From: Coleophoma eucalyptorum
Taxonomy: Eukaryota; Ascomycota; Leotiomycetes; Helotiales; Dermateaceae
Reading direction: 5' to 3'
Length of the DNA stretch: 22,482 nt
Assembly (NCBI GenBank): GCA_026120035.1
Contig: JALRME010000091.1
Coordinates: forward strand, 1 to 22,482
The notes under the pieces: model-generated
Told to the model about the DNA's origin: nothing
Database searches by the model: none
What the model saw: only the letters and a program-made list of their open reading frames with translations
Translations under genes and position numbers: made by a program
Shown: piece by piece, positions 8,987-18,429 of the stretch
Layout of the letters: each line of letters opens with the position of its first letter
How positions within the stretch are numbered: the first letter of the stretch is position 1

Positions 8987-10211
8987 CAGAAGTGGCGACT
9001 CGAGTCAGGTACAAAGATGCCCGATAAAGCTGCACATCTTTGTCGACAAGACATCTCAAGACTACTGACTTGCGAGGAAGACATCTCAAGCTGGTGACTA
9101 CCCAATTTTAATGATGCTCCGGCAGCTCGATATGTGCAAAAGCCAATACTGCCGCAGCGACAAAACTCAGCGCCGTCTTCTTCCTCGTTCTACATCTGCG
9201 CAATACCCCAAAGCCGTCACTCTTACCACCTACAAGTTATTATTTCCCAAACCTATTACAACTCATAAGACTTAGACCGCTTCTTAGGACAGTCCGACAA
9301 AGCCCCAAAGCGTACCTCCAGCCAATAAGAATCATTCCATGTCCTGTAGCTGAAAACAGGGGTAGCTAGTACTAAAGTGTAAAGCCACAAATAGCTATCC
9401 CGCGACCAAAAGCGTGAGAGATGATCTAAAAGTGTTGCAATGAACGTGTATAACAGCATTAGCAAAGGCTAAACTGACAATGCATAAGTGATAAGAGAGA
9501 TTGGAATGACACAACACGTAAGGTCCAAGCCAAGCTCACGACAACTTTCTCTGTGTTTGATGGCCAATCAATGGTTGACATGTACTAGCCGTAAGTTGCA
9601 GATGCAAATGCGAGCCAGATCATTGGACACATGAGCTTTCATAACATTGATGGCCTTAACTTGCAAGTCGCTCCAATTGCCATAACCTCGACTATACCAT
9701 AATATCTTCACCTGTGTTGCTGTAGTCCAGGTCAGACTATATTTCATACATCGATCTAAATCCATTTCCTTTTGAGATAGAGATACACGCACTTTTCGCA
9801 AGACAATTCTCGACACATCTTCTATAGACTCGTATTTATATACAAATATATTAATAATAATAGCTAATATATAACCTAGAGTCTACTATCCTTCTAAGTA
9901 ACCCTAATTTTCTCGGGGTCATTCTCCCCTTTCTTCTGCTCTATACTTAATTGTTCTGGTACTTTAAGATCATATCCGACATCTTTGATTACTCTTAGTA
10001 AATTTATTGTGTTTTACAATTTCATATACCATGAGATACCTCAAGATCGACTAGCTAACGGTCTGTTCTAGACCTCGCATAGCTGTTTTTATTACAATCC
10101 TTATTGTAATCATACTTTTAGATTATAAGAACTCTCTAACACTCAACCATAGTCCTGGTTAAATCAAGATTACTTTTTCGCACTTGTTTACTATGTGTTG
10201 GTTTACGTTAG
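8987..10211. other. Long stretch with no confident gene; possible minus-strand remnants
   Basis: Near 9021-9105, the 11-mer GACATCTCAAG occurs twice, 30-odd bases apart. On the minus strand, about 9240-9110 encodes a protein-like tail (RCRTRKKTALSFVAAAVLAF, ending HIELPEHH) and 9465-9256 encodes 69 residues with hydrophobic stretches. They could be exons of a lost membrane protein, but I see no intron that joins them well. A further minus-strand frame (9816-9568, 82 codons) resembles nothing I know. 9830-10200 is AT-rich and empty. Confidence 0.35.
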
Positions 10212-10670
10212 GTAAAGAAAGGCGAGAAGGCAGGGCTCTTGGTGATAAATGGTGGCGGCGGTGTCGGAGCCGTAGCTATTCAGATTGCCAAACATCTTCT
10301 TGGTCTACCAGTCGTAATTGCGACTTGCTCCAGGCCTGAAACAGTCGAATTTTCCAAGAAGATGGGCGCCACCCATGTTGTTAACCACCGTGAAGACATT
10401 TTTTCACAAATCCAAGCCCTTGACCTACCAAAAGATATGCCACTCCGTTACGCCTACATTACAAGTCACACAGCTCAGTATCTTGTACCAATTGCCGAGA
10501 TTATTGCATCCTTTGGCAAAGTGTGTAGCATCGTGCAGGCTCGTTTCGACATGTACGAATCTAAGTTTATGAGCAAATCCTTAACCTTCAGCTGGTGCTG
10601 GAGTCTTGCGGTTCTATCTAGGAGAGAGTCGATTTTCAGCCTACCCCTGGATTTTAGCACTAATCCTTAA
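10212..10670 (+). pseudogene. Zinc-type alcohol dehydrogenase / quinone oxidoreductase fragment
   Basis: The open frame begins just after a TTAG acceptor-like site and reads KKGEKAGLLVINGGGGVGAV, the nucleotide-binding Rossmann start of medium-chain dehydrogenases (GxGGVG type). It continues through IQIAKHL, an NAD(P)-site strand (VVIATCSRPETVEFSKKMGA) and HVVNHRED to FMSKSLTFSW. After about 10610 the similarity stops and the frame runs out at 10670. Family members are about 340 residues with an N-terminal GroES-like domain; here about 150 remain. The N-terminal half is absent (the preceding codon is a stop) and the C-terminus is lost. It is most likely a relic, though expression as an NAD(P)-binding fragment cannot be excluded. 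Confidence 0.75.
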
Positions 10671-11059
10671 CCTAGAAAACCCATTCTAGAAAAAAAAGGA
10701 GTTTGGTACGAGCTTTAGCGACATGGATATGATCCTTTGTGGGTCGGCCAAAATATTTACCGACGGGTTGACGTGGACGGGAGTCGTTGCTTGATTTTCT
10801 TGGCGAGCCACAGTCTAGTAGTGACATTTTATCGCAGTCCAATCTAAATTCAAACAGGCATGACGTTTATTTTAAAGGCGGAGGTCACTTAGCTTGGTTG
10901 AGATCGGGCGGATTTTCATGCAACATTTCTTTGTATTTCATTCAGACGTCCTTTGCCAAAGTATCATTTTACTTAGTATTCCGTGATGGATGCAGATTCC
11001 TGTCGTCTACACTCTCCCTTGTACACTAGAAAGGCCGGATTCAGCTATCATTCTTAACA
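10671..11059. other. Intergenic, upstream region of the GT90 gene
   Basis: No supported gene. It separates the dehydrogenase fragment from the glycosyltransferase and should carry the latter's promoter and leader. An 80-codon frame at 10787-11029 has no recognisable motifs and is probably chance. Confidence 0.4.
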
Positions 11060-12565
11060 ATGCTGGCCATGGGTTTCCGTTTCCGGCGTGCCAGTGTTTT
11101 TCTGGCCGCCGCCATCATTTTTGCCTTCTCAGCTGGAATCTATTATCTGGTTCTTACCATTATGCGATCGACATTGAGCGAGGCACCGGAACTCTCTTTG
11201 TTTCTGAAAAAGCTGCTTCCCGCAGGCAACTGCCTTTGTCAATCGAGTACCAACTTTGACTGCAGGCTGAGCATTTTTGCTGCCACTCAAAATGGGCCTA
11301 GTGTGGAGGATCTGGCTGTGGCTGAGGAAGCTAACTGGAGGTTTGATTTCACACGCGACGGAGAGAATATAGGTTTACGGTATGAGCAGTGCGGCTCGGC
11401 ATTTCCTGGTCTTTTTGAAGACATCTACAGAGCGGTGGAGTTTCGGTTGGAATCGAATGAATCCATAACCGTCCAAGATCTTGATGCAATCAAGTTAAGT
11501 CGAGGTATGGTTCGGGCCATGATTATTGAGGGGAAACTCCTCGTGCTTGAGTCAAGACACCTGGACGAAGATCATCGAAAGAAAGGCTTGGCCATCCTGC
11601 ACTCAATCTACCGCTCTATTTCGGCAGGTGTAGGACGAACACCCAACGTCGAGTTTGTGTTCAGCATTGAAGATATGGTCCAGCATCCGACGCAGCCGCT
11701 ATGGTCGCTGGCGCGTAGACCGCCAGACGAAAATATCTGGCTGATGCCTGACTTTGGGTTTTGGAGCTGGGATGTTGAGGATCTAGGACCATTTGATTCT
11801 GTGGTGGAACAGGTCGTGAGAAATGAAATGGAACGACCAAAGGAAAGCAAAATCCAGAAGCTTGTTTGGCGTGGAGCACTTGGCAGAGCTCCCAAATTGA
11901 GACGTGCTCTTCTCGATGCCTCAAAGGATAAGCCGTGGAGCGACGTGGAAGTTCTGGTTGAAAAAGAACCTGCCGTGTTTGACAACTATATGAGCGCAGC
12001 TGAGCAATGCAATTATATGTTTCTTGCCCATGCAGAGGGTGAGTCTTGCTACGTTCTCGAAAGAAGATTTGATTTTAACCTGATCTAGGTCGAAGCTACT
12101 CGGGTTCATTAAAATATCGCCAGATTTGTGACTCTGTGGTTGTCATCCACAAAATGCAATGGATCCAGCACAGCCACTATCTGTTCGTTGCAAGCGGCCC
12201 AGATCAAAATTATGTAGAAGTTGAGCGAGACTTTTCTGACCTGGATGCTGTAATGGAGCATTTCATCTCTCACCCTGAAGAAGCCCGGCGAATTGCAGAC
12301 AATAGCATTCGAACCTTCCGGGAACGCTACCTTACAATGGCAGCTGAGGCTTGCTACTGGCGAGCATTATTACAGGCTTGGTCGTCAGTATCTTTTCAGC
12401 CAGATAAATTCGATAGGGAAACCCGAGGGCCACGTGGAATGAGATTTGAGAACTTTTTGTGAGTCGATAACAGTTCTTAGAAGATCAAGCTAATGCCGTT
12501 ATAGACTACTCGAAAGTAGTAAGCAGATGGACTTTGAGTGGAACACAAGAGTGAAAGGGGTTTGA
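11060..12565 (+). CDS. GT90 (CAP10-like) glycosyltransferase, three exons
   Basis: Exons 11060-12038, 12089-12458 and 12505-12565 give about 469 residues. Intron 1 (12039-12088, 50 nt, GTGAGT...TCTAG) restores AHAEGRSYSGSLKYRQICDS, the hallmark acceptor/donor-binding block of the CAP10/GT90 family. Intron 2 (12459-12504, 46 nt, GTGAGT, GCTAAT, ATAG) gives a natural tail FENFLLLESSKQMDFEW; without it the protein stops at 12462. Near the N-terminus, a single hydrophobic segment (about residues 14-36) after FRFRR predicts a type II Golgi membrane protein with a luminal catalytic domain. Other family blocks are WLMPDFGFWSW, KLVWRGALGR and DNYMSAAEQCNYMFLAHAEG. GT90 enzymes transfer xylose or glucose to glycans (Cryptococcus Cap10/Cxt1). 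ATG 11069 (CCATGG context) is an alternative start three codons in. Confidence 0.88.
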
Positions 12566-12778
12566 GAATTGAATAGAATTTATTATCAAAATATTTGTTG
12601 GAAGATTACACTTAGTTGTAATTGACCTGTAGATCATATGACAATAGGTCACATGACATTCATGACGCGACGCGTCCATTCAAGTAGGATGTTGTTGTTC
12701 AGAAGAACCTCAACACCAATATGTTACCTTAATACTCTGAATTTGACATCATCGATGAATTGGACTTTCATGCACCTA
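12566..12778. other. GT90 3' flank, no feature
   Basis: AT-rich sequence after the glycosyltransferase. ACGCGACGCGTCC at 12664-12676 is the only notable motif. No terminator or gene is recognised. Confidence 0.35.
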
Positions 12779-13055
12779 CAGTGACCCCACGCAATAATAT
12801 TAACAAAACAATTATTTTTATTAACGTAACTTAAAAGTTACTCCCCTAGTATTAGGCTCCAGACTATTACTTATTGATAGCTACCAAAATGAGAATTGTT
12901 GCTAATCCATTAATAGCTATTACTTAGCAATTGTTGGGTGATCTATATACCTCTTATTTCAACTATAATAGACAGGTCAAAATAGTAAGGTAATAAATAT
13001 AGATAATTCTTCTAAGTGAGTGTAATAGAGGTCTTATAAATACTCCTATTAAGTA
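12779..13055 (-). repeat. Dispersed repeat, copy B (inverted relative to 1-145), RIP-like decay
   Basis: Read on the minus strand, 13055 to about 12900 aligns with 1 to about 145. Differences are nearly all CpA-to-TpA or TpG-to-TpA type, as in repeat-induced point mutation. The element may extend to 12779, where CAGTGACCCCACGC could be a terminal sequence. A short palindrome (GTAACTT-AA-AAGTTAC) sits at about 12826-12841. No coding. Confidence 0.75.
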
Positions 13056-13572
13056 TCGATTCGACCTCCGTAGTAATACAGATATAGGGCTTGTATCCGA
13101 GTACAACCACGGGAATAAGCAAGTAGTATAATGATATTCTAAGTATATATATATATATATATATATAGGTAGTGTAGCGATATACTACTATATAGATATA
13201 TTATAACGATGTCACCTTACGTATAGGTAGTATATCGATGCTCTAATACTAGGAACTCTCTTTGATAGAGAAGAACCTAGGTATTCTAAATATACTAAAA
13301 ACGAAAAAAAATACTAAGAAAACTAAAGTTCTAATATATACTATCCTCCTTTTTAAGAACCTACTCGTTCTACATATTCTACCTTGTGTAGGTTAATCTT
13401 AGTAAGCGAGGTTATATAGTATTAGCGAGCTAGGCGAGGGAATTATATATATATCTTTAGCCCTCTCGATTTAAGGAGCTTTAGAGATTAGTTTGAATAA
13501 CATCTACTACCTACCTACGTGTACCTTACTTATCTATTGCTTGCACGTCACTCTGCCTATGACACCTGACAT
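13056..13572. repeat. AT-rich repeat debris with (TA)n microsatellite
   Basis: Includes an uninterrupted (AT)n run at about 13146-13167. The motif ATAGGTAGT appears at about 13165 and again near 13223 in similar context. The base composition resembles heavily RIP-mutated sequence. No gene is seen. Confidence 0.6.
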
Positions 13573-13623
13573 ATACAAAAACACTTGGAACTCTTAGAGG
13601 GTTCCAAGTTTTCTACATATAGG
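13573..13623. repeat. Hairpin repeat, copy 1 (MITE-like), inverted relative to 15541-15593
   Basis: The reverse complement of this 51-bp segment matches 15541-15593 closely. It forms a hairpin with arms CTTGGAAC (13584-13591) and GTTCCAAG (13601-13608). The flanks ATACAAAAACA and TTTTCTACATATAG are conserved in both copies. No coding. Confidence 0.75.
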
Positions 13624-13633
13624 TGAATACTTC

Positions 13634-13660
13634 GACCGTTACACCTTATAAAGTACGTTA
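13634..13660. repeat. Degenerate Fot1-like terminal inverted repeat
   Basis: GACCGTTAC, then ATAAAGTACGTTA, closely parallels the right end of the transposon at 2001-2025, with a few substitutions and two inserted bases. No partner end is found nearby, so it is a solo relic of a related element. Confidence 0.5.
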
Positions 13661-13668
13661 TTCTACTA

Positions 13669-14760
13669 TTACATAATCATACAACTAGGTTCATCATTAA
13701 CTATTTTGTAATCCCCTTGTGGTTGTATGTTTGTATGATCAATAGTACAAGCAACTGTTCGCTTGTAAGTTAGAATTTTGAGCTGAAACCAAACGCCGCT
13801 AGTTGCTTCTTCCATACAGTCATCCGTTTCGGCTAAGAGAATTTGCTGACTAGTTTCCTTGTCACTACATCGATACGTTGTTGTGACTACGTCAGGAGGA
13901 CCTAGTACCGTCTCGCAGATATCCGACGTCCTATGGAGGTAGTCCATTTCTTCCGAGAGAATCGCACTTCGTGTAATTGAGATAGACATTTGTGTCATAT
14001 AACTCTTTGAACTACGTGTATTTTGATAATGTAGGAAGACATTTGTATCTATGTCTTTGATATGAGCTAGGTCCACCATCCACGTGTCCCAGTCTTCCTT
14101 GTCTATTTGATCAACGAGTTGTACCGCAAAAGCTGGCTCAACACTCATAAGTTTGAATCCAGCATCCTACTCAAGACTTTGGAGCATTTTGGACTCGAGG
14201 ATCATGACGAATGGTATATTGTTTAGAGCAGGTTGGGTTAAGCTCATGTAAAAGCCCCTGTATCGCTGATTGGATCTACATTGGTTGGATCTACGCTGGC
14301 GTGGTCTAGAACTGCTATCATATCTTTCACTAGGGCTACTATCACGCGTTGATAGATTTACCTGTTGCGTTAGAAACGAACCAGGGTCGGCTAAGAAGGG
14401 TCGACTAGTTGAGTGCCTCCATACATCCAAAAGACCGATTTCGAGATTTGTAGTGAAGCAGAGTGCCAAGGCTTGGAGGTATTTACCAGGCCCCACACCA
14501 GATTCTGAGTCGGAATTATCTCAAGAGGCAATCCTAGATAGTTGAGATCGCGTTGTGCAGTTCAGTCCCATTAGCCATGTACCTACTCGTGCACCCGGTT
14601 CCACGAGGCTTTTCATCCTTAGGCCTTTGTTGGTTATAGTGTAGTGCTTGCGGCTCGCAATACTGGACGGGATCGGAACAAGCTCAGCGCATGCTTCATA
14701 GCAATTAGGCGATTTCGCAAACAAGCCGTCGTGGACACACTGGCCAAACGGAAATCCGTA
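13669..14760 (-). pseudogene. HET-domain (heterokaryon incompatibility) protein, C-terminal remnant with two in-frame stops
   Basis: One minus-strand reading frame runs from about 14760 to 13669 and is broken only by TGA (14523-14521) and TAG near 14166. Both lie in the same frame, one transition away from CGA and CAG. The start reads GLFAKSPNCYEACAELVPI and then YTITNKGLRMK, the segment that normally follows the HET domain in fungal incompatibility proteins (GLLAxSPxxF ... TNKGLRI). Later GKYLQALALCFT continues the pattern. The N-terminal HET domain itself is missing upstream. HET proteins mediate non-self recognition and cell death after fusion. This copy is 5'-truncated and point-mutated, so it is inactive. 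The family call rests on remembered motif patterns. Confidence 0.65.
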
Positions 14761-15299
14761 GTGCCAAACTGTATAGGGTAGAAGTGAGGACCAGGCAGAA
14801 TGTTAAATATAAAATTGAAAAGTCGTAGAATGATAAAAGTAATTCAGGCAGATTTCACAAGGCTATCTAAGAACGAGGCAGAATTGAAGGCGAATTGAGG
14901 TGGGATCGAAAATGGCGCTGATTGGAACCACGCGGCTATCTTCCTGCAACTAATAATAACTGCATCTTAGAGCTGCACCTAGTACTATATAGTCGGGCAA
15001 AATATGTAGTACTGAGGCGTTTTCAAAGAGGAACGATTAGTTTCGAGATAAGATCGTCTGAGATAGGTCAGCTAAAACCGGAGCTTGTTAGTCAAAATTA
15101 TTAAATCTATCTTCTGGAATCGATCCTCCTAGTTCTTGTACGAACCTGACCTATCTAGATTAGTCCATTGGAAGGTCGGTGGCCAGCTAAGTAAGACGGC
15201 TTCGTAAAGTCGCGAGCTTTGCCCCCCTCGAAATTGAAGCGTTCGGTCACGGGACGTCCCAAAAGGATAATTAGCTCTGACATTCAATGTACATTATTC
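14761..15299. other. Intergenic; breakpoint upstream of HET remnant
   Basis: No gene is supported; a 60-codon plus-strand frame at 14922-15104 lacks any recognisable feature. GGGACGTCCC at about 15252-15261 is a perfect palindrome with an ACGT core, a possible bZIP-type site for the promoter that follows. Confidence 0.35.
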
Positions 15300-15540
15300 T
15301 TTTTCTTGTACCAATACTCAACATTGAACCAATGAGATTAAAAGATTGTCAGTCAAGAAGGTTTGATCGTAGTCATTTCCAAATTATCTACCAGCCAATA
15401 AATAGTGACATTGAATATATAAAAAGGGGCTCAATACTAGTATGAATCTTGATTGATAAGTCTAAATTTGCGCCTAGCAAAATACTATAATGGAACAGGG
15501 AGGTGTAGTCAGAATACACAGGGAACGTAAGCTTCTCGTA
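15300..15540 (+). promoter_or_regulatory. Promoter with start of a truncated gene
   Basis: CCAAT boxes lie at 15311-15315, 15329-15333 and 15395-15399, and a strong TATATAAAAA at 15416-15425. An ATG at 15490 opens about 15 codons followed by a donor-like GTAAGC (about 15529). From 15541 the hairpin element replaces whatever came next. It looks like a working core promoter plus first exon whose gene body has been lost to insertion or rearrangement. No product can be named. Confidence 0.45.
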
Positions 15541-15640
15541 CCTCTATATGTAGAAAACTTGGAGTCCTTAGAGAACTCCAAGTGTTTTTGTATAGGAGGA
15601 CTCCAAGTTTTACTAAAAGGGCTTGGAGTCCTCTATTTTT
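15541..15640. repeat. Hairpin repeat, copy 2, with a second adjacent hairpin (MITE-like)
   Basis: The first hairpin has arms 15558-15565 (CTTGGAGT) and 15575-15582 (ACTCCAAG). The second has 12-bp perfect arms, 15596-15607 and 15622-15633 (AGGACTCCAAG/CTTGGAGTCCT core). The segment 15541-15593 is the inverted counterpart of 13573-13623. Together they bracket the HET remnant. Confidence 0.75.
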
Positions 15641-16239
15641 TATATAGGTCTCTATACTAAGAATTTAAAATTAGCCAACGAAGAGACACAATTCACCAGC
15701 TCTGATATATTTATTATCATCACCTCTCGTTCCGACTTAGGGGTTATTAGCAATCGCCCTTTTCTCTAGGTCGCTATGCAAAATTCCAGCCACCACTATC
15801 TTACGAGCATGATTCCCAGACGGGCATAACACTATTCCTGCTTCATTTGCACAGTACATAAGCATTTTTTTTTAGATGAGGATTGTCACACTAGCACCTA
15901 AGATGTAGAGAATCGATTACAGTAAAATGGCGAAATTCGAAAGACTAAAGAGAGAAGATATAAAGTGAAGCTTAGATGTCAAACAATAAGAGGATTCTAC
16001 TCGCTGAAGACGGCAAGCCTAATTGGGTAGCGGTGAGCAATCACATGACCCTCTATAAAGAATAATTACTTAAATAATGTATGGATTGCCTTTACTGCGC
16101 GCCTGCTAGAATGCTGGTAGTTGTCTATAAGAAAATAGAAAAGTGTAAAAGATAGTCGCAAATACCAATTTCGAGGTTCTAGCCTTCGGTCTGTTCTGTG
16201 CTTGTCTTACATATTGTAAGAACCTGACCTACCTGACTG
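15641..16239. other. Intergenic, no confident gene
   Basis: A small minus-strand frame (15865-15737, 42 residues, starting MLMYCANEAGIVLCPSGNHA) is more protein-like than its surroundings but matches nothing known to me. TTGTAAGAACCTGACCTAC near 16214 echoes CTTGTACGAACCTGACCTAT near 15134, a short direct repeat. Confidence 0.3.
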
Positions 16240-16520
16240 GAGTAACTGTCACGTGACTCCATGACAAGAGGCATAAGCGAGTATGACCCGACTTGGAGGG
16301 GTTTCGGACCCAGGAAGCATATAAAAGGGACATGACATAGAAAAGGGGTTCTTTCTTCTTTTTCCTTCTTATCTTTTTTGTGTCCTTCGTACGAGACCTA
16401 TAGAGTTCGGATCAATATAAGGTTATTTTGCTCCCAAACACCTCTATCCAGATCCGAGTGAAATGGCGAAACGGACAGGAATCTATACTGAGTTCAATGT
16501 GGACTTATACGCATTTGATA
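16240..16520 (+). promoter_or_regulatory. Second promoter-plus-first-exon stretch lacking a gene body
   Basis: GTCACGTGAC (16248-16257) is a palindromic E-box. TATAAAA (16320-16326) is followed by a long C/T-rich run (about 16350-16380) typical of a fungal transcription start. An ATG at 16463 opens 23 codons (MAKRTGIYTEFNVDLYAFDI...) ending at a GTAAGC donor (about 16534-16539) immediately before a stop. No continuing exon was found before the oppositely oriented gene ending at 16746. Confidence 0.45.
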
Positions 16521-16745
16521 TCTTAGCTCTGAGGTAAGCGGGCACCTCAATGTTAACTTATACGGTCCGCAGGGTACCACTAGTATTCTAGTAACTACCA
16601 ACTATCAAAAAGCGTTAATAAATATAACTCTTATACAAGTAAAGACAGAAGATACAAGACATAGTCCAAAGCACCTTGATTTCCAAAAGGCTCTTCTCCT
16701 AACAAAAAAACATACTGTAGCCTGTTAGATAGCTAAACTTCCTCT

Positions 16746-17870
16746 TCAAAGGGCAAATGCGACCTTCTTCTCCGACACGCCAAATCCCTTCACCGTATTC
16801 CCGTCAAACGTTCCATTTACCAAGCAGTACGCTTCGTACAGCGCCTCACCGGTCGAAGGATCTTGTGCATTCACCATTTCTCCGGCCTTCACAGGGAGTG
16901 TGATGTCAAGAATAACATTCCTCCCAGGTATGCCAACCTTAAAGCTCGCATAGTACGTAATGTCCGTTAGGGGTGAAACGAAAGGATCTGTGGCATGAAT
17001 GTCCTTGTCGATAGTGTGTACCTCATGGTGCCCATCAGGAAATAAGATAGTGGCAAATTGCTGCGGCGAATTGCCCTGCGCTGCTGCACTGTCCCATACG
17101 CATACTTTGACACCATTATCAAGAATGAGTATAAACAGACTCCAGCCTTCGATCCCGAATCCTGGGCCGTACTGTCGGTCATACCATGATAGGGAGTTCT
17201 CCGGCATGACATTAACAAAGCTACCATCCGAGAGAGAGAGGGTCCCCTCGACCCAACACTCAGGCGCTGCAAATTCCGTTGTTCGATCGATTCCCCAGAA
17301 GAAGTTGCTACTGCCGCCATCGTACAAGTTATTGCCGCGGGGATAACTGCTCAGATTGAACTGGATGCCAGGTATCGTACTGACAGAAACCATCTTAGAC
17401 CAGAGGTCATCGGAGGGAAAGTAGGTTGCAAAGTACCCTAGGTCAATATCCACATCTGTGGTGGGCTCGTCGATAGTTCCGTTCATCGTTTTGGCTGTCC
17501 CATTGTATGTTCCCGTGGTGATATCAAGTATAGAAGCCCGGTAAACCGTAGTGTATGGTAAAGACGAGAACGAGACATACTGCACATGGCCAACGGCAAA
17601 GTAATCATGGCCATTGTCACCTGAGAGGAAATAAATTGTCCAGTAGCTGTTGACCGGTGATCCGGGAGTAAGTTGAGCCTGGGTGATGTTTCCAATTCCT
17701 GCAGAAGTCTAAGAAGAAAGGGTTATCCTGCTGAATATTTTAGGGCTAGGTAGGTCTCTTGCCGTATACTCAGTGGTCAAAGAATCGACATTAGGTGCCG
17801 TTCGTTGAAACGCAGACACGCCTCCACAAAGGCTCAAGGTCAGTGTGCCGAAAATGAGTATCTGGAACAT
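16746..17870 (-). CDS. Secreted kievitone hydratase/AttH-like (CrtC-fold) protein
   Basis: Exons 17870-17763 and 17708-16746 give 356 residues, close to the roughly 350 of Fusarium kievitone hydratase. The intron (17762-17709, 54 nt) is best read as GC-AG (GCAAGA...CTTAG). It keeps phase 0 and fuses LTTEYT to TSAGIGNITQAQ; the nearby GTATAC donor does not keep frame. Residues 1-20 (MFQILIFGTLTLSLCGGVSA) are a classic signal peptide. Five N-glycosylation sequons (about N43, N105, N112, N154, N334) fit a secreted glycoprotein. Family blocks include SYWTIYFLSGDNGHDYFAVGH near the start of exon 2, DGGSSNFFWG, and WYDRQYGPGFG (about 211-221), the W/Y-x-D/E-RQxG signature. Relatives hydrate prenylated isoflavonoid phytoalexins. 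Intracellular relatives are Diels-Alderase-like cyclases, which the signal peptide makes less likely here. Exact substrate unknown. Confidence 0.88.
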
Positions 17871-18429
17871 GACGCGTTCTGATTAAATCACAAGAAATAA
17901 GTGGAGGTACTCGAGGATACACCGATATTTAAAATGATAAAAAGCTAATGGAAGAAAGAAGTAAAAATTAATAGCAAGTCTACCTTTATGTATAATATTG
18001 TAAGCACTAAGTCTCTCAGTTAGTAAGTTCTTTGAAGGTAGAGGATTTTAATTACAAATTATCTTACTAACCAGTTATATCTCTCTACAAAATGGCCAGT
18101 TGCAAAGTTTTCCGTGGCCCTCGGTTCTACAGGCCAGGAATAACACCAGGTCGTACGAGTACAGAAGAACCTAGATAGGAGGATATTGGATACAAGGATA
18201 TCTTGCATATATCCTAATTTTCCAAATCCCCTGTATTTTAATGTGTAAAATAAGTATAATCTAACCAATTAATCAAAGGAGAATAAAGAGGGCTCAGCAA
18301 GTATCAATAGATTAGTATTTAGTTCAAAGATAAGAATAGCCTCAATTATATCACGTGTTCCTCAATATAAAGATTCCTAGGTAATATCCTCAATTTAGTG
18401 TACAAAATATACATCCTTGTATCTAGGTT
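17871..18429. other. Promoter region of the hydratase-like gene and AT-rich spacer
   Basis: An AT-rich run (about 17925-17960, reading TTTTTATCATTTTAAATA on the minus strand) lies about 60-80 bp before the start codon and could be the TATA region. The rest is AT-rich with no supported gene; a 69-codon minus-strand frame at 18059-18268 has no motif. Confidence 0.4.

Noticed and set aside
11608..12109. Minus-strand frames of 62-125 codons
   Set aside because: They are shadows of the GT90 exons and show no family motifs.
15737..15865. 42-residue minus-strand frame
   Set aside because: Protein-like composition but short, isolated, and without a recognisable family.
16967..17346. Open frames of 115-117 codons on both strands
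   Set aside because: Shadows of the hydratase-like gene's main exon.
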